The notes under the pieces were generated by a model. The model did no database searches. It was not told the DNA's origin and worked only from the letters and a program-made list of their open reading frames with translations. A DNA stretch of 64,000 nt from Taeniopygia guttata (lineage: Eukaryota > Chordata > Aves > Passeriformes > Estrildidae): the NCBI RefSeq assembly GCF_048771995.1, contig NC_133030.1:60544001-60608000 (forward strand), given 5' to 3'. Position 1 is the stretch's first letter, and each line of letters opens with the position of its first letter. Positions 45,745 through 59,680 of the stretch are shown here, one piece after another. The position numbers were made by a program, and so were the translations under genes.

Positions 45745-46300
45745 GGTCACCAGTGGTGATCCCAGGGCTCAGTGTGGGACCCACTCCTGTTTAACAACTT
45801 TACTGATGGTCTGGTTGGGGGGTCGAGTGTCCCTTTGTGGATATTCTCAGTTCAGTCAGAGAGAAAAGGAGAGATTTCCACATCCCTTCAGTAAGTTTGT
45901 GGATGACACCAAGTTGTGTGGGAGCGTGGATCTGCTGGAGGGCAGGAGGGCTCTGCAGGGGGATCTGGATAGAAGGAGGCTCAGGGGGAAACTTCTCATT
46001 CTCAGAACTCCCTGACAGGGGGATGCAGCTGAGGGGGGGGTCAGATCTGCTCCCAGGGAACAGGGAATAGGATGAGAGGAAATGTGCCAAGGGAGGTTCA
46101 GGTTGAACATCAGGAGGAATTTCTTCATGGAAGGGGTTGTTAAGCAATGGGATGGGCTGCCATGGTGGTGGTGAAGACGTGTGTTCAAGGAGCAGCTGGA
46201 TGTGGCACTCAGTGCTCTGGTCTGGTTGACAAGATGGTGATTAGTCACAGGCTGGACTTGATCTCTGATGTCTTTTCCATCCTCAATGATTCCGTGGTTG
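45745..46300 (+). mobile_element. CR1 LINE with end of reverse-transcriptase region and 3' tail
   Basis: This is the longest CR1 copy in the window, about 555 bp. A frame at about 45890-45985 reads FVDDTKLCGSVDLLEGRRAL and QGDLDRR. This matches the CR1 open reading frame 2 stretch downstream of the polymerase catalytic box (usually FADDTKLGG...). The nucleotide block GATCCCAGGGCTCAGTGTGG, GACCCACTCCTGTTTAACAA lies upstream, as in CR1. The 3' part has GGGAGGTTCAGGTTGAACAT, CAGGAGGAATTTCTTCATGG and TTTTCCATCCTCAATGATTC at the end. The frame does not stay open, so it is dead. It lies sense in SLC35F4 intron 1. Confidence 0.94.
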
Positions 46301-46920
46301 TCACAGAAAGTCCTTCTGGCTGCCTGGCCTCTGGGTGTTGGCTGGGATGGTGGCACAGTTCCCAGTCCCCTCCTGCCTCACCTGGTTCACCTGAGGTGGC
46401 TTTAACCTTGCTCAACGTGACACCATCGTGGCTGCGTGGAGCTGCACTTCCTTTTCTTGCTTTGCCTGAAAGTGTGGCTGCAGGACACAGCCCATGGGGA
46501 AATGACCTGGACCTGCCATGAGCTCCTCTGTGCTCTTCTGGGGTGCACAGAAGGGATACCCCTCATTTTCTTTGTCCTTCCAGCACTGTCTCCTTGACAT
46601 TGCCTTCCCCATCTGCTCAGGCAGGCAGCAGCATGCTCGGTCCTGGTTGAATGTGGTAAAATGATATTGCCAAGTGGCAGATGGTTCTGGCAGACTTTTA
46701 TCCTCCCAGTGCTTGCATTCCTGTTTTTTAATAGTGGTTCTAAAGGTTTGCAATTATTTCTTCTGCACATTTGGAAATTGATGGGCTTTTGCTGAACTGC
46801 CTGCATGGGAATTCACCCATGAAAGTGAACTTACTGCTTGTGGAAGGATTGGTGGCAGGGATTTTTTCACATAAACCTGCTGCTGAATGATCACAGCAAT
46901 GAATAATGAAAATGCCTGCC

Positions 46921-46935
46921 AAAAAAAAAAAAAAA
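46921..46935. repeat. A homopolymer run (15)
   Basis: 15 A preceded by GAAAATGCCTGCC. No poly(A) signal or flanking duplication was found. Confidence 0.95.
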
Positions 46936-49900
46936 GTCAGTGTCTCTTTGTGGCAAATGTGAGAATAGAGTGGGGGGAACAAAAAGTAAAGTGCTTAACT
47001 GAGTGGTTAAATTATTTACCAAGTGGACCAGCTCTTACTTAGTGAGACTGAAAATTGTTTTTTCTTATGGTGAGGTGAAGTGAGACTCCCTGGTGGGCAA
47101 AGGTTTGGGCTGGCCCTGTGCAGAGTGGCAGATTTCACTGCAGGGAGGTAGAAGCTGTAAGGTTATGCTGAGCTAATGCCCAGGGTATGGCTTTCACAGA
47201 GCTGTAAGTGAGAGCAGCCCAGGCACTTCCAGTGCCAGCAGTGAATTTATTCCAAGGCATGCAGGATGTGCTCAATTGACAGGATTTGGTGTGTCTGCCA
47301 CACAAAGGCATTCCTGTTAGTCCTTTAAAAACATATTGATTCTTCCTAGACCTCCCTTGCAGATGCTTTTGGTAAAATGGACTTGCCCTTTTCCTGCATT
47401 CAGATGGGCTGGATCAGGGGTAGCAGAGTGAGAGAGTGAGGAAGGTGCCTCTGCTGTCCTTTTTGTGGAGGCAAGGAAGAAGAAGATGATTTGCTCCTGT
47501 TCTGGGGCAAAGGAGGAGGTCTTGTCTCCAGGGTGGAATATGATGTTTCCTGCTGTTTCTGGCAATCTGAAATCTCTTCCTTGTCTCAAAGCTGTCCACT
47601 CTGTTTTGTCTGATACAAGAAGAGCTCCCATGCCTGTTTAAGTTTCCAACTACATTTTAGGGGGAGAGGAAGGGAGAGGCAAGCGCCAGCATGGCAGCTC
47701 ATGAGTCAGTAAAACTCCACTAAAACAGGTCTCCCAGATCCACTTTCAGACCAGTTTTAGTCCTGGCAGTGAACTCTCCATCCAGAGTGAGAAAGACATT
47801 GTAGCTTGAGACCAGCCTGGTGGCTCTTCCAGTTTTATCTCTTTTTGCTGCTTACAGCACTGAGCTGTTTGAGCAATTTCCTCATGAAGCAATATCCAGT
47901 ACATATCCCAAAGAGGGGGTTTTGTGTGGAAGCTGAGTCTTCTGGGGCACTTCTAGGGGTAACACACCTCTATTATTAATGGGGTGGTTGGCAAACTTAA
48001 TGAAAAAATACACTTTCCTGCTGGGGACTGATTTTTCCTAGGATTCCTGGCAACACAGCTCTGCAGACCCTTTCCAGTTAATGGGCATCATACACCTGAA
48101 AGTTCTGAGGACAGCACTGGAATCATCTGTGCCTGTGTAAGATAAGCATGAAACAGGGCTGGAACACATGTTCTCTGTCAGGGGAGAGAAAATTAGTCCT
48201 CATGGTGTGATTTATATTCTGCATCCTGAAGTGAGATGGCAGAGTTGTTGCAAAACAGTGGACAAGTGCAGTAATTACAACCCTTTTATTTTACATGTCT
48301 GAATCCTGGAACTTTAAAATCCTTTCTTAGATGAAGCTTGGCATGTGGAGTGTGCAGCCCTGGAATTGTGTGGGTGCAGATTGGGGTTTTTCTCTGCAGT
48401 GCCAGAAATAATCTGTTGTGTGATACGTTACAGGGGCTAGGATTTGTAGCAGCTTGTGTGTAAGTGGGATGCTTCAAAGTGCTTCACCAGAGGAAATTCT
48501 TCAGTGCTGACAGCATGGATAGCAGGAAGATGAACTTTCTGTGGTGTTTCTGCACCATGGTTTGGACTTCTACCTGTATGAGAAAGCTTTTGCTCAATAC
48601 TCAGCACTCAGTGGGGCTGCTAACACAAAGACCAGGTGGAAAACGATTGAGCTTAGCATTTACCAGGGCCATATTTGATGAAGTTTCCCATTTTTCTATC
48701 AATTTTTTCTTCATTCCAGGGTGGGATGGAATGGGGAGAAAAAAAAAAAGTGAGGAATTGGATAAAAAGAAAAGGAAATATTTCAAGAACGTTTCTGCTG
48801 AGGAAAAAGAATCGAGGTCTGAAATGTAACTAAAGAAGTGCCACATTTCACGTGCTTTGAAAAACAAGCCTTGGAGGAAGGAACAAAAGGCATTTTTCAG
48901 CTGAAAGACTGAGCTGAGCTGTTGTTGGTGTGCCAAGCCATATGTGTCCTGTCGAGGTGATTCATCCATACAAGCCCTGCCTTCTGTCCCTCTTCTCGGG
49001 GGTCCTGTGGCAGCGGGCACGGGTTTGTGTGTGCTTGTGCTCCACAAAGCAGGGAGCACTGGGCTGATCTCAGCGTGCAGGGCACTGCACACCTGTCCTC
49101 TGACCTCCTCATGGAGCTGTGTGTCCAGGAACACAAATTCCTATGCCCATCTGCTCTGGGATGCAGCCCTGACTGGTTGTTCAAAGAGTCAGGAGTTGTC
49201 CTTCACCCATAAATGCTCTGCAGCAGGGGAAAGTGGTGAGGAGGCTGCTTAACTGGGTTTTACAAGGCATCCTGTTTATTGCAGTGCTGGAAAGGAGGTT
49301 AATTAGATCAAATTAGGGCAACTGTATTTCTAGCTGGGGTCTGTGCAGTGTTTTTGTGCACTTCTGCTTTGAAGTTAGTTCAGAGAGACTGTTTGGAGCA
49401 TCCTGGTGGAGACAGGCGACCCCGGCTGTGGCTTTAGATGAGGCAGCCAGAAGAAAAGGTGTCTGCATTTGGACAGAATCAAAAGAATTTCCTTAAACTT
49501 AGATATTCACACCGTGCCCAGGTACAGCCGTGACACCTCTGAGAGCCAAAGACTCTTGGGCAGACCTGGAAATAGCACTGGAGAGTGAGTGTGAAGCTGC
49601 AGGGCTGTCTGATTTTGTGTGCCTGACTTTTAGAGGCACTGCCTCAAAAGTGTGCACCTTAATTCTTATTAGTATAAAATATTTATGTGGTTTAGTGAAG
49701 TTTTGTAGCACTTTGTGGAGGTAAGAGATTCATTATAGTCTATTGCTTTAAGAAGGCAAAGAAAAGTGGGTGGTGCAGCTCCCGGATTTGCCCCGTGTGG
49801 GGGAATGGAGTGTAGAAAAAACCTGTCACTGTTGTTTTGCACATTATTAACAGATGTTGGCTTTGGGCTCTTATTTTAGCTGGAATCTCAGGTTTGCTGT

Positions 49901-50872
49901 AGGAACAGTAACTCAGCTGGCTGGGTTCAGATTTACTGTAGTTCCAAGGCTGCTCCCAGACGTGGGGTGTTCACAGCTGAGTGTGTTTTTGGTTTAGTTG
50001 CAGACAAAACTTAAGCCCTTTTAAACATGATTTTCTGTCTTTGGAGAACAGCGTCAAGGTTCTGATAATTTTCAATGTCTTTTTTTCTTACTCTCCATGG
50101 TGAAGCAGTATGGATGTTCCATCCATACCTGGAAATTATCAACTTAGGGCAGGAGAATCCTCTGGTGCTTTAACAGCTGCTGCCCTTCACATCCTCCCTG
50201 TGGATGATGGATGGTGTGGGGCTGCCTAAAGCAAGTAATCTCATTCTGCTCATGGTCCCCAAGTTTTTCTGTTTCCCTACTTGGTACTGTGACAGAATCT
50301 GCACTTTAGAGCAGCCTGAGTTGCCAAATATCCTCCTTGCACACAAAGACAAGATTCATAGGGCTTCATTTGAGGGTTACAGCCATCTTCTGTCCCATCC
50401 AGGTGTCTCTGTAAGCCAGCTGGAATTACACAGTGCAGTTTGAACTGGTTGTGCAGACACTGGGTCTTCTGCTGTATTTATGTGTATTTTGGTGACTTAA
50501 GTCACTCTCCATGGTCCTGATTTCCCGTTTCGTCCTATTGGCCTCCCTTCTCTCCGTGTCTGTGTGTTAGACTGGGCTGGTTGAAGAGATGATCTGAAAG
50601 GAAATGCATTTGGTGCCTTTGATGTGCAGAGCCTCTTTTTTTCTTTATAGGTTATGAACGAAAATTGTGTCTGTGTATTCCCAAACTGAAGAATACATGA
50701 TTGCTGTTCCAGCCTTCCTCTGAGAACAGGCTTTGACATCATTCTTACTCTATAATTCATGGTATTTTTCTAGCAGTCTGTTAAGGTCTGCAGGAGAGTG
50801 AAAGGGCTGATTTAGAAAGGCAAGAATTGTCCTGTGCCTTCTGGTAGGTCTGTGACCGAGCAGGCTCCTGCT

Positions 50873-50972
50873 CTTTGGAGTTGTTACTGGGTCTCTTTTA
50901 TCATGGAATAATTTCTCCTTCTCCTTGGAGTCGCTACTGGGTCTCTCTTTTATCACAGAATCATTTTTTAAA
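50873..50972. repeat. Tandem duplication, 50-bp period
   Basis: CTTTGGAGTTGTTACTGGGT at 50873 and CCTTGGAGTCGCTACTGGGT at 50923 begin two units. Both continue CTCT(CT)TTTATCA and end in GGAATAATTT / AGAATCATTT. Confidence 0.88.
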
Positions 50973-53438
50973 GGATGATGTTGTTTTCTTTAATGTAAGC
51001 ACTTGCTCCTTGTCAAACACATCCTGGTATGCCCCGTTAGGACTTTGCGCCTCGTTCCGGGGTGTTTTAAAATCAGATTACAGAACGTCTTGTAGCTCTC
51101 AGCTGTTGGTTTTTTTAACCTGGTTTCTTAAGGAAACAAGCCTTATGTGAACACCATCTCTCCCCCACCACTCTCTCCCTGTGTAACTTTTGAATCTGCT
51201 GGCCAAATCCAAGTAGAATTACCAGGAATTAGAGAGCACAAAAGTTCTGGAGCCTTGATGGACCTTATAAAAACACAGCTAGAAATCAGGGGCTTTTGTT
51301 TCTCCCACAGTGGGAAAGCTGTAGGATTACCTCATTCCTGGAGATGAGATGTGCTGCATGCAATTTTTAGGGCTCTTATCAAAGACACATCTAGTTAGGC
51401 TCCAGCTTCACACAGTGACCAACAGGAGATGTGTGGGGAAGAGAGTAATGGAGGTTCCTGGTTGTTTCCATCCACCATTGATCTGTGTTTTGGTAAGTTC
51501 TTGGTGTTTGTCGATTTTAGTAGCTTTTGATGGCTGTTTCTTCCATGAGTTTGCAGGGATGTGACTTTGGCCATTTTGTTATTGTAGGATTTCTTTTCTC
51601 TGTTGCTGTTGGCTCTTTGGGTGTGCCTCTTCTGCTGAGGAATGAGGGTGACTCCCATGAAATCTTGAAGGCAGGTCCTTCCCACCCCCTGATTTTGTGG
51701 AGAGAGAGGAGGAGAAGGAGAACAAAATGTTGGCCTGTTAACTGTGAATAAACATCCTGTGGAGCTAACACATGGTTTATTTCATAATTCCTTCTAGCAC
51801 TGAGATGAGATACTCTCCTGGGAGGAGAGAAATTGGCTTTGGATTGTTTGGCTGCTTCCTCAGGCTGCAGTGGGATGCCAGGAGCCTCACAGGGTACACA
51901 TGTCTTTGTTTGGGACTTTGAGGTGATGCAGTGAAAGAACATAAAATGATGCCACGGGACAGTTTCAGGTTTTGGTCTGAAATTCAATGAATAAAAGATC
52001 ACTTTGCTGAGCCACAGCAATTGGTAAAGATCTGTAGAGCAATGCAGGCGATGGTTGTGAACACTTTGCAGTTTTAAAAAATGGAGAGAATGGAGTTGTT
52101 TTATTATGGCTACAGAAAATGTTATCAAATATTCATGATGATCATCTCCTCTTATTTGAAATAATAAATCCAAGGTCAGTTTTGTGCTTGTAGAAAACTG
52201 CTGGCTGACTGTTGGTCCCTTATTTCTTCGCTGGTGTAATGCAATGATAATTTTGAATATTTTATCTACTTTGCAAGGATGTTATTAGGCTCACAAGTAT
52301 GTCATGGTACTCAGAGAAGGAAAAGTAATCTTCTCCCTCTTCCTCCTGCAGGTTAGGGAGAGGCTTCTGCAAACATTTCAGAGATCAGGGAAAGAAAACA
52401 TTGTGCTCAAGAATGCTGATATAAGGCATAAAAGTTTTTCTGTTGGTGAATATAATGTTCATTGTAACAATGAGGTTTAAAACAGGCAATAAATAAATGC
52501 CACCAGTTCTGTTTATTTTAAAGGCTAAGTCCTTAAAAATTGTTTTTACCACTCATGCCATCCAGCGTGTTGCCAGTTGCGACATTTGTGACCTGTGTTG
52601 CAAATTAGAATTTGACATTGTGGTGACTTTACTGAGCAAGGAAATATGCCCTAGGGGTTTATAAATAGGATTTAAAGCACCCATCCCATGACTGCATTTT
52701 ATTATTCTGCTGTATGTGTTTGTGCTATTTATTTATTTTCCCTAAATGAATGCAAGTTTCCAATATCACCATGTGGCAACAACACGAAGCCTTTTTAGTC
52801 ACCGCTGCTGCACAAAGTATTGTAAAGTCTGACATCCCTTTGAAGATCTGTTCTTAGCCACTGCTGCTGTTTTTATTTCTGAGTTGTTCTCTATGGAATA
52901 TTTTTTATTTTGTCCTTGCATGCCCTGAATTTTCGAAACACTTTCAAATCAATCGAGGTCTTTCCCTCTCCTGTGTTTTCCCCACTTTTATTAACTTTTA
53001 CTGGACTGTGCCTTCAAAAATCTAGTTGAAAGTCTTTTTCTCTTGAACTCCAAGGAGTCTTTAGAGAAACATCTGCCAGAAGCACTGACCTACAAAATCT
53101 ATTAGGCTCTTCCCACTGGTGTGAATCTCGTTTGTGTAATGCTGCTGGATGGGACGGCTCTGCTCTGGAGATGAAATCCAAAATTCAGTTTTGCTTTCAT
53201 AAGCTTAAGTGCAAAGAAGTGGTTGATACTGAGATGATGTTGAAGTGCTGAAGGCTGGGTGTTAATTGTGCTCATATGTAACTTGTCATTGTAATGTGGC
53301 AGAGAAGGCTGTCAAAAGCAGGGGAATTAATTGTCCAAGAGAGAAATATTTCTTTCCTCTATTTCTGAGCAAAGCAGTAATTTAATGTAAAATTAGTCTG
53401 GTTGATTAATCTTATTATAAACACAGAAATACAAACAG

Positions 53439-53801
53439 GTGAATCAGAGCGTATCACTAGATGATTTTATAGATTTTCATAAATTATTTGATGATCTTTT
53501 GAGTTGGATGGTTACAGATATAACTGGCAACTTATTCACACTGTATATTCTTTATAAATGTGCTGATAATGGGAAGAACCAAATAAAGTACCAGAAGTTT
53601 ATTCCTTTGACCTCTGAAAGTTCTTCAGGGGATGGAGATGTGAAGGCATCTGCTCCATCAGAACATAAAAGTGGAAGCAACAGAGGAAGTAAAATGTCAT
53701 GTGCCTGGAGTGGATCAGAGGAAAAGGGCAACCAGCCCATGAATTTGAGCTTGCACTTGTCTGGTGTGGACCTGGGAGATGAGCAGAGAGAGTTCTGAAA
53801 T
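53439..53801 (+). other. Open frame of 119 codons, coding status doubtful
   Basis: An open frame with no ATG at its start (it opens at a GTG directly after an AAACAG that could be a weak splice acceptor). It reads NQSVSLDDFIDFHKLFDDLL early, SESSSGDGDVKASAPSEHKS in the middle and LSGVDLGDEQREF at the end, with a TGA stop at 53796-53798. The composition, an acidic and hydrophobic start followed by a serine-rich, charged tail, looks more protein-like than its neighbours. I do not recognise it. The upstream pyrimidine tract is poor. It is probably chance, or less likely an alternative terminal exon in SLC35F4 intron 1. Confidence 0.15.
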
Positions 53802-55902
53802 TTTCCTCTTCGATTTTGGGGATTTTGGCCGTGGTGACATTTCACTCAAACTTTTATCCCCTCTAAATAAGTGAAGTTAAAGCACAGCAGAGCCCATATT
53901 CTTCACTACATCAGGAGCAGTATATGCAGTGCTCATATTACATCCAGCAGCTTGGAGCTGCGTGAGCAAGGAGCTGCTCACAGCTGGAATAATTTGGAAT
54001 GCAGCCTTTGGTGAAAATCCAGACCAGGTTTGACCTTTGCCTCAAAGCTGGTGAGAGGATGCCTTAATCCTACTGTCCCAGCACCTGTTTTTAATGCTAT
54101 GTGTGCCCCCATTTGATTTTGGAGGAAAGTTTTCTAATTCCCTGTGACTTCTTGGACAGTCATCATCTTTAGCTTTTTGAAGAGACATTGGAAAGCTGTG
54201 AAAAGTGCCATCCCCCAGGGAGCCTTGGCATTTCTGAAGTGGGCTGGGGGATGTGCCCCAGACACATTAATAAAGATCCCCATTGTGAAATATCAGGAGG
54301 AACTTACAGAATATTTATGCCTGCTCGTTCCCTGACCTTTCATAATTATTATGGATTATTCTATTACACCAGAACATTTTAAAGTAATTGGGAAGATCAG
54401 ATGCAAGCATGAAGCCACAAGGGCTGTCCTGAATCTTGGCAAAATCATGGACAGGCATCCAAATTGTGAGTCAGTCTGCCCTGATCTTCCTGCTCAAGTG
54501 GGGTGTTAACCAGGCAGAATTTGTCACTCCAGTGAAGTTACATGGTGAAAAGTGGCAGAACCTTACTTGGTTCTTTGATATTTTTGCCCTCACTGGAGGT
54601 TCCAGAGCCAGGAGTTTTGACTATCTACAGTGTTTGGGATTTGGCCACTTTTACAAAAATTGGTGCTCATTGGTGAGCTCTGTGGTTTGAGCAGTGATCA
54701 TCTGGTAAGCAGATTGCAGAGCTGGCAGAGGTGTGGGGAAATAACTTGTGTCTTAGTGGGGCAGGGTCACCTGGATCATTCTCAGTCTAATCCACCCTGA
54801 AAACATTAGTGGTGGGGATTGCCCACCTTCCAGGCATTCTGTTCCAGTGCTGCATTCATTGTGGTTTTCTCATGACTAAATCTTTCTTGCTCTAGTTCAG
54901 ACACCATTCTTGTCCCTAGTACCTTGTGACTGGTCTGCTCCTCAGCAGCAATATCCTATAGATCTCAGAACCTTTTTTTCCCAAATTTTTCCACTTATTC
55001 TGTGTAGTCATTCTTTCTGGAAACTCGCTTTTTGTCTTTATCTTCTGAAGTCTATGCAGTAGCCATCACTTTCCTTAAAATTTCATTCCTCAGGTTGGAC
55101 CCAGGTCTTCCTTCAGTTGAGATCTCACCTGTGCAGCCTTGCAGAGGAGAATTACTTCATATCCTCGACTGTTCATCTCATTTCTGTATCTGAATTTTTG
55201 GCAACTGTGTAAAAGGTGATGCAGCTTCAGCTTGGGGTTTCCTCTAAACTCCCAATCCTCTTCTAGAAAACTGCAGTTGTTCCCTGAACTGTGTCTGTAC
55301 AGCTGATTTTCCACTTAGGTGGGAATAACCTTTCACTTCTGCAAATAATTCTTTATCCAGGTGATTTCTCCATGTTGCTAAAATCGTTCCCGTTCTTTCT
55401 TTAATGTACTTGGAGCCTTCTTTAAAATAACTTTAAGCATAGTGATTAAGCTCCCTATTATGGAAATAATAAATCTAAAAGGGACCTCACTTAAAATCCT
55501 TTTGCCTGACAGGGACCCACTGATGGCAAGCCCAGGGTTGGCTCTTGAGCACTTTTCCTCCGGGTTAAATTGTTTCCCTGTCCTGTCCTGCTGGGCAGTG
55601 TCAGGAGCTGTCCTGGCGTCAAGATCTGTAATGTCTCCTGTCCTTCACTATTCACCAACCTGTTATTCTGTCACGGAAAGAAATGACATCACTCCGATGG
55701 GATTTAGTCCCAAGGAAGCTCTGAGTGGCATTTCCCTGGTTTCCTTTTCATGTATCCTGTTTCATTATTTGGTCTGGTATTTTGATGGGAACAGAGGACA
55801 TGGCCTGACTGCTCCTATTTATTTTCTATTCAAGTTTGTATTTTTCCACTCTTTTCCAATTTCTTTCTCCAGCCTAGCATTGTCAAAGATATTTTGCCAA
55901 CC

Positions 55903-55995
55903 TGCTCTAGTGGAAGGTGTCCCTGCCCATGGTGGAAGGCTGGAACAATATGGTCTTTCAGGTCCCTTCCAAACCACTTCTTTGTTTCTGTGAAG
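55903..55995 (+). mobile_element. CR1 LINE extreme 3'-end fragment
   Basis: CTAGTGGAAGGTGTCCCTGC, CCATGGTGGAAGGCTGGAAC, AATATGGTCTTTCAGGTCCC, TTCCAAACCACTTC and TTTGTTTCTGTG. Only the last 90 bases of CR1 remain. Confidence 0.9.
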
Positions 55996-58684
55996 CTCCC
56001 TATAACATTTTTAACCTAAGTTTAAAAATTCCATTGATTTCTCAAAGCTGAGACTGCTGCTTTTTATACCGGACCAAATTGTTGATGTGAAATGCATCCT
56101 GGAGCTCCAGACAGGCCTTGGTTTGGTGCCACCTCATTACTCTTCAGGATTTACTGCTCCACAGAACAGTGGCTGCAGAGGCTCATTAAAGATCCAATAT
56201 TTCATTGCTCCATTAAGAATTAAAAACATATATGTTAAGATAAAGTTGTGCTTTTCCCTTTTGTTTATGACGAGATCGAGGCAAGGGCTGGGCAGATAAT
56301 GAGACAAAATTTTTGGCCAAGTTATCAGTGACTTTGAAATGATCTTTGCAACTTTCTTATCTTTCTTCCCAGCATTTTGCCAGCTCTTGGGAAGTGAAGT
56401 CATGTCAGCATATTGCTCACAGATGGTGACATTGTTAGATGTGGTGTATGGCAAGCAAAGTCTCAGGTACCGTTTGGAGTTAGATTTAAGTGTGCTGTAA
56501 ACACTACCCCGACCTTGGCACAGATTGAGAAATTCACCTGCACAACAAATTACAGGAGACAAAAGGAATCAGGAAGGAGACACTGTTGAAATACCAGAAG
56601 AAATGTATTTAATGGTCCTGACAAAGAAGTACTGTGTAGTATTGCAAGTGTTCAGGAGATGGTTTGAGATTGTCTAATCCAGGCCATCTTGCCTACTCCC
56701 TTTTGGCCTGTGTAGCCTTGGGGATTCAAGAATTCCATTAAACAGCAGATTGGCCCACCAGCCAAACATGTCCCACTTCCATCACTGCATGAAAATGCTG
56801 CTGAGTTGGACCAAGAGCTGCAGCTGTGTCCATGGGAGGTTTGACCAATGAAGGGGCTGGAATTCCAAACTAACACCTAGCCCATGGCTGAAAATTCTGA
56901 ATGATCTGTGGTCAGGCTGTAAAGTATAAGAACAGGGAGCAGTGACTCCTGGGGTTGGGTTAGACCTACCTAGAAATGGTATCTAGGGGGAAGTGTCTCC
57001 CTGTGGCCACCCAGGGAAAGGACCCAACAAGCTGAACTCTTCATTGCCACATTCCAAGCCCCAGCTGGACAGGCCATCATCACATTCCTTTCTGAAATTC
57101 ATGAGGATTATTTTTTAAGCTCATAATCATCAATGTGTCTCTTGTTAGTGTGACTCACTAATATTTTAAGTATTTTTTTCCTCCCCTAGTTCTCTGTAAC
57201 AGAAGTGCTGCATTCTTGGTGGCCTAACTTTGGTTTAAACTTCCAAATCCTTGCACAGCTCAAAGGGGGATCAGGACTCCTCTGTGCCCCAGTCTCATTT
57301 TGCATGGTGTAGAGAAGCTGCCTCAAATAAGCTGCCTGCTGACTTCTGCCTTCCATAGAACCATTATTTTTTTTCATTGAGTCCCAGAGCTTGAGTTTTG
57401 CACGTTGGTGACAAACCCTTTGTGACTTTGGTGCCCTTGGGAGATGGAGAAGAAGCTGATGAAAAGCAGAGTCTTGCTGTGTGCTGCATGGTTTGCCTGT
57501 GGGTTGGATATTCAGCTGTTAGCTGGGTTCTAGAGCTGGATTTCTGACTCAGGCAAAACCACTGAAAGAAGTGGGAATGCAGAAGTAGCCCTTGGTCTAT
57601 TTTTTCCCTTCTTCTGCATTTTGTCTTGTTTAAATCTGCTTGCAAATCAACTGCACTTACCGGTGCATAAAGTGAGTTAATTTTGATCTTGGCCTGTACT
57701 TATTTGCAGGTACTCATCCATCAGCCTGTGTTTGGTTTTGTTTTTGCCCTGTTCAGTGGCCATTTCTGCACATCTAACTTGCAGACCAGAAATACTCAAG
57801 CTGGGAGAGCAGATCACTTGGGTGTGCTCAGGTTTTGTCTGCTGCTCTATGGAGCGTGTTGAGTTCTTTGTAGAAAAGCAAACAGCTGACTAATAACTTT
57901 AAATGTTATATACTATTTCAAAGTGATTGTATCACTGTTAATTTAGTGATCACAGGAAGACAGGACTGTTGTGTGAAATTAGAGAGGATTGTATCTTTGT
58001 TATTTTCTTTTATCTGAGAAAGCAGGAAAGCCTATTCTATTAGTTTTTTCTAGAGCAGCAATATGTCCTTATCTTAAACATGCCATGTAAGATAAATAAT
58101 TAACCACAAGGATTAAAAATAGAAAGAAATATAGGTTAGTAATCTTGTGTGCAGATGAATCCTCTCTCCATTAAAAAAAAAAAATACAGTGTTACACCAG
58201 TGTATACCTTCTGTGAGATCAAAATTAGATCACTGAATATTTAGGTGCTCTGTCTGTGTTTGACAATTCTCTTGTCTCAGTGCTTTTTAGAAGGCTGCTG
58301 GAGTCTATTTATAGCACAGATTTTGAGCATCTGACACATAAGCTCCTGTGGACAGTCAGGTTAGTTTTTAGATGCAGAATACACAGAGTTTGCTCAAGTT
58401 GAAAATGCTTTTTTTAATATTGCCTTGTTAAGCTGTCACCTTCTCCTCCAGGCTGGGAAATGTGGCCATTTGGGAGCCTGGGATCAGTCTGAAGTAACTG
58501 CTTATGAATAACTCCTTTAGAGCATGGGAGTTTATTTCAGGTTCACACTGATGTAACTGGGATCAGAGCCTTGGGATACACAAACACTTGAGATACAGAG
58601 ATCACTTTTAGAGTGCTTTGTGGTAACGTGGAGTTTAAAATTGCTTTGAACAAAAATATCATCTGCTATCTGTGCAGGACGAGG

Positions 58685-58938
58685 GGGAGCTGTTTTAAAT
58701 TAAGGCAGGAAAGATTTGGATTAGATTTTAGGAAGAAATTCTTCACTCAAGAGAGTGCTGAGGCCCTGGCACAGGTTGCCCAGAGAAGCTCTGGCTGCCC
58801 CATCCCTGGCAGTGTTCCAGGCCAGGTTGGATGGGGCTTGGAGCAACCTGGAATAGTGGAAGGTGTCCCTGACCATGACAGGGGGACTGGAGCAAGATAA
58901 TCTTTAAAGTCCCTTCCAAATGCAAACCATTCTGTGAA
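58685..58938 (+). mobile_element. CR1 LINE 3'-end
   Basis: GATTTGGATTAGATTTTAGG, AAGAAATTCTTCACTC, GAGGCCCTGGCACAGGTTGC, CCAGAGAAGCTCTGGCTGCC, GCCAGGTTGGATGGGGCTTG, GAATAGTGGAAGGTGTCCCT and TGCAAACCATTCTGTGAATT. Well-preserved tail with its terminus. Confidence 0.95.
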
Positions 58939-59680
58939 TTTTAAATTCTTGAAAACTAGCAGATGAATCTCCTGGGGTGGCTAGCAGGAGAAATGAAATG
59001 TGTTCTGCATTCTTCCAGCTCTGTGGAATCTTCTGTTAATGATTTTACTCCTCATTAATCTGAAACACATTAAGAAAACATGATAAATATCTAAATAAAA
59101 GCAAGCTCTACATTTTCTCCACTGTGAGATTTCCCTGCTTGTATGTCTGATCTAATTAATGCAGGTCTAATGCATCCAGATTTCCAATCCTGCTTGGAAG
59201 GCATGTGGGAAAAGAAGTTTTGATAACTCCTGGAATGAGCCTCCTAGCTGTCACTGAACCCCTAAGGTCTTTCTGAATTTTCATGAAGACAGCTCTACCT
59301 TGGAACCACTTCTCAAGTAATTATCTTCTCTGGTAGCTTGGCTCCAGATGTCTCCTTCACATCTGAGCTTTGTGATGTGCCAAGATGAGGAAAGTAAAAG
59401 TTTAAAATGCCTTTGGTGTAAGCTCTGCTCAACCTTTACCACTTTTGGTGCTCACCTGCACAAGTGAAAAAGAATCCTGCCTGGACTGGAATTTTCCTAG
59501 CGAGCTGTGAAGAACCTCCAGAGCTGCTGGGTTCTGCTGCCACCAGTGCCATACTTAGATTCCAGTGATGTGTGATCCAGGGAGCTCTTACCTGGTCAGG
59601 ATTCCTTGTCTGGGTTTGGCTGGCAGCTGGATCAGCTGGGTCTGCGTCAGTGTTCCTGAAGCCTTGTGACTGATGGATGT

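Noticed and set aside
51517-52173. 218-codon minus-strand open frame
   Set aside because: No motif recognised, and composition is typical of random AT-rich DNA. It lies antisense in SLC35F4 intron 1.
55439-55520. Stretch resembling an old CR1 end (AAAGGGACCTCACTT)
   Set aside because: The match is too short and too weak to separate from chance.
55442-55993. 183-codon + strand open frame
   Set aside because: Its end is the CR1 tail at 55903-55995 and the remainder has no domain, so it is likely chance.
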